Assembly: GCA_027858145.1 (NCBI GenBank)
Contig: JAQIDF010000332.1
Span: 1 to 5,111, forward strand
DNA length: 5,111 bases
From: Prolixibacteraceae bacterium
GTDB lineage: Bacteria; Bacteroidota; Bacteroidia; Bacteroidales; Prolixibacteraceae
Direction of reading: 5' to 3'
The position numbers and the translations under genes were made by a program. Below are positions 1 to 5,111 of this stretch, one piece after another. Positions within the stretch are counted from its first letter, which is position 1. Each line of letters begins with the position of its first letter. A model generated the notes under the pieces. It did not search any database. It was not told the DNA's origin and saw only the letters and a list, made by a program, of their open reading frames with translations.

Positions 1-1
1 G

Positions 2-1786
2 GTAATACAACGGTGGGTAATTTTAAAAGCTCAGTGTAAAAAGCCATTAAAGCGTTTATGGATTTCATCGATGACCGATGAAGCCATAAAAGAAGGTTTT
101 CAAAAGTTGAAAAGCGGAGAAGATTTTGACCGGCTTTACGCTGCCGGGAATGCCCGTGCCGTGGGCGATTGGTTGCTGGGGATGAATGCCAGCCGGCTTT
201 ATACCCTGAAATATGCCAACGGGAAAGGCGTACTTTCAATCGGGCGGGTGCAAACACCCACACTGGCACTCATTGTAAACCGCCACAAAGAAATTCAAAA
301 TTTTGTTTCTGAACCTTTTTGGGAAATAAAAACAAATTACCGGGATGTAACATTTAACTCAACAACAGGCCGTTTTAAATCAGTAGATGAGGCAACAAAA
401 GTGCTCGAAGAGATAAAACCGGAGCTGTTCGAAATTGAATCGTTCAGTCAAAAAAAGGGGAATGAAGCACCTCCCAAACTATTCGACCTGACTGCTTTAC
501 AGGTTGAATGCAACAAAAAATTCAACTTTAGTGCAGATGAAACCCTTAAGTTAATTCAAAGTTTGTACGAGAAAAAAATGGTGACTTACCCGCGTGTTGA
601 TACTACATTTTTACCAACCGACATGCACCCGAAAATAGCCGGCATCCTGAAGAAAATGGAACCATACGCTAATTTTACTTCCCTGCTGCTTAAAAAGCCG
701 ATAAAGAAAAACAAAAAAATATTCGACGATAAAAAAATTACCGACCACCACGCTATTGTACCAACCGGAGTGGCTCCATCGGGTCTACGTCTGGAGGAAA
801 AACGGGTTTATGATGCTATTGCCCGAAGGTTTATTGCCACATTTTACCCCGACTGTATCGTAATGAACACTACAGTAATGGGTAAAGTGGCCAATCATAA
901 ATTCAAAGCTACCGGGAAAGTGATTGAAAGTGAAGGATGGCGTGTTCTATATCCGAAAAAAGGTGGGGATAAAAATGAACAAATATTGCCTCATTTCGAG
1001 AAAGGTGAAAAGGGTGAACATACACCCGATTTGCTTGAAAAGCAAACACAACCTCCAAAATATTTTACTGAAGCAACATTGTTAAGGGCCATGGAAACAG
1101 CCGGCAAACAGGTCGACGATGAAGAGCTGCGTGAGGCCATGAAAGAAAACGGGATAGGCAGGCCGTCAACCCGATCCAATATAATCGAAACGTTATTCAG
1201 ACGGCGGTTTGTGGTTCGTGAACGAAAAAACCTTGTGCCCACCCAAACCGGTGTTCAGTTAATACACACCATTAAGAACGACTTGCTTAAATCGGCCGAA
1301 CTTACCGGAATGTGGGAAAAAAAGCTCCGTCAAATTGAAACCGGACAGTACGAAGCCAAACAGTTTTTGGAGGAAATGAAACAAATGGTTACTGAACTGG
1401 TAATTGAAGTAAAGCGCGAAAGTCATAAAATCATTGACATAGAGGAGGATAAAGAAGTTGAGAAAAAGAAAGCCAGTGAAAAATCAACATCACAGGAAAA
1501 GAAACAATCGACTCAAAAGACGGATAAAACAGTTGTGTTAACCTGCCCAAAATGTAAAAAAGGAACCATACTAAAAGGCTCTACAGCATTTGGGTGCAGC
1601 AATTATAAAAATGGTTGCGACTTTAAAATCATGTTTGAGCAATACGGCAAAAAACTCACCGATAATCAAATTCAAACCCTGATAGAAAAAGGCAAAACCC
1701 GAAAAATTAAGAACCTGGTTGTTAATGGTGGAAGTATTGAAGGTGTGTTGAGGCTGGGAGAGGGGTTTGAGGTTGTGGTGGAGTAG
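2..1786 (+). CDS. topB: DNA topoisomerase III (type IA), 5' end outside the window
   Basis: This enzyme cuts one DNA strand through a 5'-phosphotyrosine link, passes another strand and reseals, resolving precatenanes and recombination intermediates. The frame is open from base 2, and the residues before Met-71 (IQRWV, then KRLWISS) continue the family pattern. That Met is therefore internal, and roughly the first 120 residues, including most of the Toprim domain, are missing. Numbering from the Met codon at 71, visible landmarks are GRVQTPTLALIV near 58-69, the catalytic Tyr-173 in VTYPRVDTT, the DHHAIVPTG motif with His-226 and His-227, and GIGRPSTRSNIIETLFRR starting at 361. A Lys/Glu/Ser-rich linker (about 440-487) leads to a C4 zinc ribbon (Cys-492, 495, 509, 516) and a topoisomerase C-terminal repeat-like segment (LTDNQIQTLIEKGKTRKIKNL). 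The visible 594 codons plus the missing part give a usual Bacteroidota TopB length. Type IA identity is very secure; TopB rather than TopA rests on overall resemblance. No frameshift is seen. Confidence 0.96.
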   Translation, partial: VIQRWVILKAQCKKPLKRLWISSMTDEAIKEGFQKLKSGEDFDRLYAAGNARAVGDWLLGMNASRLYTLKYANGKGVLSIGRVQTPTLALIVNRHKEIQNFVSEPFWEIKTNYRDVTFNSTTGRFKSVDEATKVLEEIKPELFEIESFSQKKGNEAPPKLFDLTALQVECNKKFNFSADETLKLIQSLYEKKMVTYPRVDTTFLPTDMHPKIAGILKKMEPYANFTSLLLKKPIKKNKKIFDDKKITDHHAIVPTGVAPSGLRLEEKRVYDAIARRFIATFYPDCIVMNTTVMGKVANHKFKATGKVIESEGWRVLYPKKGGDKNEQILPHFEKGEKGEHTPDLLEKQTQPPKYFTEATLLRAMETAGKQVDDEELREAMKENGIGRPSTRSNIIETLFRRRFVVRERKNLVPTQTGVQLIHTIKNDLLKSAELTGMWEKKLRQIETGQYEAKQFLEEMKQMVTELVIEVKRESHKIIDIEEDKEVEKKKASEKSTSQEKKQSTQKTDKTVVLTCPKCKKGTILKGSTAFGCSNYKNGCDFKIMFEQYGKKLTDNQIQTLIEKGKTRKIKNLVVNGGSIEGVLRLGEGFEVVVE

Positions 1787-1922
1787 AAGTTATATGAATT
1801 GAAATTGCAGCTTTGCTTACGCCCACCACAAAATAACCTTTAATCACCTTGTAATATAGAACATAAATCATCCATTTGATCAACAAAGCTGGTGTGAAGT
1901 AAAATACCTCGATGCTTACCAT
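1787..1922. other. Intergenic stretch without a recognisable gene
   Basis: This is the first part of the gap between topB and the ATPase gene. Plus-strand frames are broken by stops. The only long open frame is on the minus strand and runs into the 3' end of topB; its translation resembles nothing I know and has no ribosome binding site. I see no strong GC hairpin followed by a T run, so no intrinsic terminator for topB can be placed. Confidence 0.5.
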
Positions 1923-2005
1923 CCTTGGATTTTGACCAATTATCCTTGGATTTTACCTTGGATTTTAACCAAAATATACTTAATTTTACCTTGGATTTTG
2001 ACCAA
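1923..2005 (+). repeat. Cluster of four CCTTGGATTTT(G/A)ACC repeats upstream of the ATPase gene
   Basis: Copies lie at 1923-1937 (CCTTGGATTTTGACC), 1944-1957 (CCTTGGATTTTACC, one base short), 1956-1970 (CCTTGGATTTTAACC, sharing CC with the previous copy) and 1989-2003 (CCTTGGATTTTGACC). Copies 1, 3 and 4 are each followed by AA, so they read TTGG-N7-CCAA, a short inverted pair. The TTGG of copies 1, 3 and 4 begins at 1925, 1958 and 1991, exactly 33 bases apart. The blocks 1925-1957 and 1958-1990 also match at about 23 of 33 positions, which points to an old tandem duplication. The last copy ends 28 bases before the ATPase start codon. A regulatory or protein-binding role is an inference from this position; the repeat itself is plain in the sequence. 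Confidence 0.85.
1958..1989 (+). promoter_or_regulatory. Possible Bacteroidota-type promoter inside the repeat cluster
   Basis: Bacteroidota primary sigma factors favour a -33 TTTG and a -7 TAnnTTTG separated by about 19-21 bases. Here TTGG (1958-1961, within the third repeat copy) lies 20 bases before TAATTTTA (1982-1989), which fits the -7 pattern except for its last base. Transcription would begin near the fourth repeat copy and run into the ATPase gene. Such AT-rich matches arise easily by chance, so this is a weak call. Confidence 0.25.
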
Positions 2006-2021
2006 AAAGTAAAATAAGGAT

Positions 2022-2026
2022 AAGGA
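2022..2026 (+). promoter_or_regulatory. Ribosome binding site of the ATPase gene
   Basis: AAGGA lies 7 bases before the ATG at 2034, which is good spacing for a Shine-Dalgarno element and supports that start codon. A second AAGGA occurs at 2016-2020. Such a purine-rich site is stronger than many in Bacteroidota. Confidence 0.55.
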
Positions 2027-2033
2027 AATCAAG

Positions 2034-3365
2034 ATGAAACGAGCCATTTACAAACAATTATTGGAGTGGAAGTCGGACCTGGATAAAAGACCATTATTAA
2101 TAAGGGGCGCCCGGCAAACCGGGAAAACATTCATTGTAAATGAATTAGGAAGAAATGAATTTAAACAAACCATCTACATTAATTTTGAAAGAAACCCTGA
2201 GTATAAAGAAATATTCAACACACTTGTACCTTCGGAAATAACCGAAAAGATTACATTATTTACTGCAAAGAAAGTCGAAGCGGGCATTACTTTGTTGTTT
2301 TTAGACGAAATTCAGGATTGTCCCAATGCAATTGTTTCATTACGTTATTTGTACGAGGAAATACCGGGTTTGCATGTGATAGGTGCAGGTTCACTTCTGG
2401 AATTTGCTCTAAAATCGGAAGATTTTAAAATGCCGGTTGGTCGTATCCAATACCTTTATCTTTATCCGCTTTCGTTTGGAGAATTTCTTGATGCATTGGG
2501 CGAAAACGAATTACGAAACTATATACGTCACTTTGGGAATTTGAAAAAAATACCGGTAAATCTGCACGAGAAAATTATCGATCTTGTTCGTAAATACTTC
2601 TACATAGGTGGAATGCCGGCAGTTGTAAAAGAATATGTAAACACGCAAGATGTGCTGAAATGCCAGAGAATACAGCAATCAATCATCGACACCTACATTG
2701 ATGATTTTGGGAAATATGCAAAAAAAACAAAGCATGAAATCATGCGGAAGGTATTCAGTACAATTCCGTCGGTATTGGGGCAAAAGTATGTTTATGCTAA
2801 TATTGACCGGCAATTAAAATCGAGGGAGTTAAAAGAAGCTCTGGAACTACTCGAAATAGCAGGAGTAATAACAAGGGTCAGAATGAGTAATGGCTCGGGC
2901 TTGCCTTTATCGTCAAATGCCGATGATTTATTTTTTAAGGTAATTTTTCTCGATATTGGGCTGTTTCATGCAATAAGTGGCATATATGCCGAAACGGCCA
3001 TTGAAAAAGATTTGACAGCTATTTTCAAAGGAGCAGTTGCAGAACAATTTGTTGGTCAGGAAATTATTGCCAACATGTCGCCCTACCGGAAAGCCGAATT
3101 GTATTATTGGGCAAGAAAAGCCAAAAACAGCACAGCCGAAGTTGATTATCTAATTGAACGGGGCAACAAAATAACACCAATCGAAGTAAAATCGGGTACT
3201 ATAGCTCACATGAAAAGTATTTATATGTTTCTTGAAAAATATCAAATTGAAGAAGGCATAAAAGTTTCACAAGCTATTTATGAAAACAAAAAACCCATTT
3301 TATCATTGCCTTTCTATGGAATTGAGGCTTTGATGAAAAATGCAGGTTCACTGCGTACTTTATAG
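2034..3365 (+). CDS. AAA ATPase with C-terminal DUF4143 domain
   Basis: This 443-residue protein has the layout of the COG1373-type ATPases: an N-terminal AAA_14-like P-loop domain and a C-terminal DUF4143 region. Walker A is GARQTGKT (residues 25-32). Walker B is LLFLDEIQD, with Asp-91 and Glu-92. GAGSLLEF (117-124) fits a sensor-1 strand, and PVGR with Arg-138 precedes the conserved LYPLSFGEFL segment. The middle (about 175-290) is helical and may include a winged-helix-like part. Near the C-terminus, AEVDYLI (Glu-369, Asp-371) followed by PIEVKSG (Glu-384, Lys-386) resembles a PD-(D/E)XK nuclease core, as often noted in this family. No signal peptide or membrane segment is seen. The biological role of the family is not established, so nucleic-acid remodelling or cleavage is only an inference. 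The gene is not in an operon here: topB ends 247 bases upstream and the next gene is convergent. All key ATPase residues are intact and the gene looks complete. Confidence 0.93.
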   Translation: MKRAIYKQLLEWKSDLDKRPLLIRGARQTGKTFIVNELGRNEFKQTIYINFERNPEYKEIFNTLVPSEITEKITLFTAKKVEAGITLLFLDEIQDCPNAIVSLRYLYEEIPGLHVIGAGSLLEFALKSEDFKMPVGRIQYLYLYPLSFGEFLDALGENELRNYIRHFGNLKKIPVNLHEKIIDLVRKYFYIGGMPAVVKEYVNTQDVLKCQRIQQSIIDTYIDDFGKYAKKTKHEIMRKVFSTIPSVLGQKYVYANIDRQLKSRELKEALELLEIAGVITRVRMSNGSGLPLSSNADDLFFKVIFLDIGLFHAISGIYAETAIEKDLTAIFKGAVAEQFVGQEIIANMSPYRKAELYYWARKAKNSTAEVDYLIERGNKITPIEVKSGTIAHMKSIYMFLEKYQIEEGIKVSQAIYENKKPILSLPFYGIEALMKNAGSLRTL

Positions 3366-3404
3366 GGAACTCTATAATTATCAACAAATATTAATCATCA
3401 TTTA
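3366..3404. other. Short convergent gap between ATPase and SulP genes
   Basis: Only 39 AT-rich bases separate the two stop codons. A weak hairpin (TTATAG 3360-3365 with CTATAA 3372-3377) overlaps the ATPase stop codon but is AT-rich and not followed by a T run. Transcription from both sides must end in or beyond this gap, but no convincing terminator is visible. Confidence 0.5.
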
Positions 3405-5042
3405 TCAAATTCTTATTTCTTTGGCATCCTTAACGGCCTTGTCAAAAGCATCGAAAATATTTTCATTTCCAACAAGTTTTGTAATACCGTTCTTGTCTAA
3501 ATCGTTTTTTACATCACTATTTACACCCGACAGTTTTATGGAAATGCCGGCATCGCGTAAATTTTTAATTGCCGATTTAAAATTCTGAATCCCGGTTGAG
3601 TCCATGAAGGGTACATGTCGCATTCTGATTATCAGTATTTTTGAAGCATAACCTACCGATTTTATTACTTGTGCATATTCTTTTGCCGATGCAAAAAACA
3701 AGGGGCCACTAATTTCGTACACCGAAACATCCTTGGGTAAAATTGAATAATCTTCCAACACATCGGTGTCCAGTTCTTTTGTAATTCCTTTCTCGCTCAC
3801 ATCGGCCATGCGTTTCATAAACAATATAGCCGAAAGCACTACACCTACTTCAATGGCGATGGTTAAATCGGCCAAAACCGTTAGGAAAAAGGTAGATAAC
3901 AAAACCAATTTGTCGAACCATGAGTTCTTCAGGATAGAAACAAACGAACGCCATTCGCTCATGTTGTAGGCCACAACAATCAAAATTCCGGCCAGACAAG
4001 ACATGGGAATGAGTTTTGCCCATTTCCCGAAAAACAACATGATTAGTAACAAGGTGAGGGCATGTGTTATTCCTGAAATGGGGGTACGTCCACCGTTTTT
4101 CACGTTAGTGGCAGTACGTGCAATGGCACCCGTTGCAGGTATTCCGCCAAAAAATGGTGTAACTACGTTGGCTATACCCTGCGCGATAAGTTCGGTATTT
4201 GAACGATGATTGCCACTTATCATTCCGTCGGATACAACAGCCGACAGTAACGATTCGATACTGCCAAGCAATGCAATGGTAAGGGCAGGGGCCAAATAAT
4301 TTTTTAAACCCGACAGTTCAATTTCAGGAACTGTTATGCTGATATTTCCCGGGATTTCCCCGAAAAATGATTCGATGGTTGTAACTGGTAAGTTAAATAG
4401 TTGTACAACCAATGTTGTAACAATAATTGCTATGAACGATCCGGGTATTTTTTTGGTAATCTTTTTCGAGAAGACGACCATCAAAATGCTTGCAATGGTA
4501 ATGATGAGAGCAAGCGGATTGACGCTTCCCAAATTTTCAAAATATGTGATCCATTTTGGTATAAATTCCGAAGAAAACTTACTTATTTCCAGTCCTAAAG
4601 CATCTTTAATTTGTGTTGAAAAAATAACCAGGGCAATGCCACTGGTAAAACCTACGACCAATGGGTTAGGAATAAATTTAAGTAAGGCACCCAGTTTAAG
4701 TACGCCAAAAAGAATCATGAAAACACCGGCCATTATAGTTGATATGATTAATCCATCGATGCCGTATTGTTCAACAATGCCATAAACAATTACAATGAAA
4801 GCGCCGGTTGGACCACCTATCTGCACCCGGCTGCCGCCAAATACCGAAATTAAAAAACCGGCCACAACAGCGGTAATGAGTCCTTTTTCGGGCGAAACAC
4901 CCGATGCTACGGCAAAAGCAATAGCCAACGGTAATGCGACAATACCTACTACCACGCCAGCCATAACATCGGTAGTAAACTGCTTTTTGCTCAACCCCGA
5001 TTTTAGGATTGAGAAAAGCTTTGGCTTGAAAATTTGAGCCAT
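3405..5042 (-). CDS. SulP-family inorganic anion transporter with STAS domain
   Basis: This 545-residue inner-membrane protein belongs to the SulP/SLC26 family, whose members move sulfate, bicarbonate, dicarboxylates or other anions, by proton or sodium symport or by exchange. The first membrane helices (from about residue 26) carry the family pattern VGIVALPLAIAFAVASG, and QIGGPTGAF (74-82) is the conserved anion-site region. Further hydrophobic segments continue to about 410. The signature loop and helix runs from GNHRSNTELIAQG (Asn-278, Asn-282, Glu-284) through FFGGIPATGAIARTATN. A cytoplasmic STAS domain covers about 437-535, with DSTG at 481-484, the position equivalent to the phosphorylated serine of anti-sigma antagonists. 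Length is normal and the protein complete. The ATG at 5042 lies 12 bases after the preceding minus-strand stop and has no clear Shine-Dalgarno, which is common in Bacteroidota. The close spacing suggests co-transcription with the porin-like gene. The sequence does not reveal the substrate; a bicarbonate or sulfate role is equally possible. Confidence 0.95.
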   Translation of the reverse strand: MAQIFKPKLFSILKSGLSKKQFTTDVMAGVVVGIVALPLAIAFAVASGVSPEKGLITAVVAGFLISVFGGSRVQIGGPTGAFIVIVYGIVEQYGIDGLIISTIMAGVFMILFGVLKLGALLKFIPNPLVVGFTSGIALVIFSTQIKDALGLEISKFSSEFIPKWITYFENLGSVNPLALIITIASILMVVFSKKITKKIPGSFIAIIVTTLVVQLFNLPVTTIESFFGEIPGNISITVPEIELSGLKNYLAPALTIALLGSIESLLSAVVSDGMISGNHRSNTELIAQGIANVVTPFFGGIPATGAIARTATNVKNGGRTPISGITHALTLLLIMLFFGKWAKLIPMSCLAGILIVVAYNMSEWRSFVSILKNSWFDKLVLLSTFFLTVLADLTIAIEVGVVLSAILFMKRMADVSEKGITKELDTDVLEDYSILPKDVSVYEISGPLFFASAKEYAQVIKSVGYASKILIIRMRHVPFMDSTGIQNFKSAIKNLRDAGISIKLSGVNSDVKNDLDKNGITKLVGNENIFDAFDKAVKDAKEIRI

Positions 5043-5054
5043 GTATAAAAAGTT

Positions 5055-5111
5055 TTAAAAATAACTATAGTGCAGGCGCAACAGGAATGTTCCGGTTGTG
5101 GAGCTGTAAAA
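5055..5111 (-). CDS. C-terminal end of a probable outer-membrane beta-barrel (porin-like) protein, partial
   Basis: Reading leftward from the right edge, one frame gives 18 codons, FYSSTTGTFLLRLHYSYF, then TAA at 5055-5057. The tail alternates polar and hydrophobic residues and ends in phenylalanine, as outer-membrane beta-barrel proteins do for recognition by the BAM machinery, and resembles the last strand of Bacteroidota porins. The stop lies 12 bases before the SulP ATG on the same strand, an operon-like distance. Two other minus-strand frames are also open across this short stretch, so the frame choice rests on the barrel-like ending and the spacing. An anion-selective porin feeding the SulP transporter is an inference. 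The bulk of the gene is outside the window. Confidence 0.6.
   Translation of the reverse strand, partial: FYSSTTGTFLLRLHYSYF

Noticed and set aside
1808..1891. Inverted pair CAGCTTTG (1808-1815) and CAAAGCTG (1884-1891) downstream of topB.
   Set aside because: The arms are only 8 bases and the loop is 68 bases, with no extension of pairing and no T run. It is not a convincing terminator or structured RNA.
1722..1922. Minus-strand open frame of 66 codons overlapping the topB 3' end.
   Set aside because: It has no recognisable motif and no ribosome binding site, and its C-terminal third is the antisense of topB. It is most likely a chance frame.
1860..2012. Plus-strand frame open across the repeat cluster; all repeat spacings are multiples of three, so each copy reads Pro-Trp-Ile-Leu.
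   Set aside because: It has no ATG or GTG start upstream of the repeats and no ribosome binding site. A second plus-strand frame is also open across the repeats, as expected for a short repetitive sequence lacking stops. A coding role is not supported.
3360..3377. Hairpin TTATAG/CTATAA at the end of the ATPase gene as an intrinsic terminator.
   Set aside because: The stem is only six AT-rich pairs and is not followed by a T run in either direction.
4336..4785. Plus-strand open frame of 149 codons opposite the SulP gene.
   Set aside because: It is the antisense shadow of a well-supported transporter gene, with no known domain. The same applies to the other plus-strand frames between 3766 and 5037.
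5079..5098. Imperfect palindrome CAACAGGAATGTTCCGGTTG upstream of SulP as a possible operator.
   Set aside because: Eight of ten positions pair, but the stretch lies inside the probable porin coding end, so a chance dyad in coding sequence is the simpler reading.

Overview
This window looks like a piece of a Bacteroidota chromosome, probably of a Bacteroidales-like or related free-living lineage. The topoisomerase closely resembles the Bacteroidota TopB type. The ribosome binding sites are weak or A-rich, the genes are moderately AT-rich, and an AAA ATPase with a DUF4143 domain sits behind a cluster of short repeats. This placement is an inference from protein style; no rRNA or other marker is present.

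Layout from left to right. (1) A type IA DNA topoisomerase III gene (topB, + strand) enters from beyond the left edge and ends at 1786. The methionine codon at 71 is internal, because the frame is open and conserved back to base 2. (2) A 247-base gap (1787-2033) holds no recognisable gene in its first half. Its second half has four copies of a CCTTGGATTTT(G/A)ACC element, three of them spaced exactly 33 bases apart. (3) A 443-residue AAA ATPase with a C-terminal DUF4143 region (+ strand, 2034-3365) carries Walker A, Walker B and a PD-(D/E)XK-like motif. (4) A 39-base convergent gap follows. (5) On the minus strand, a SulP-family anion transporter with a C-terminal STAS domain (3405-5042) lies 12 bases downstream of a fragment that reads as the last 18 codons of an outer-membrane beta-barrel protein (5055-5111, continuing beyond the right edge).

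The genes form three independent units. topB is a housekeeping DNA-topology gene. The ATPase stands alone and has its own repeat-bearing upstream region. The porin-like fragment and SulP gene look like one minus-strand operon, which would pair outer-membrane entry with inner-membrane uptake of an anion (sulfate, bicarbonate or another small anion; the substrate cannot be read from the sequence). I see no tRNA, rRNA, CRISPR array, insertion sequence or phage gene. I do not find a demonstrably new system. The most unexplained element is the repeat cluster in front of the ATPase gene.
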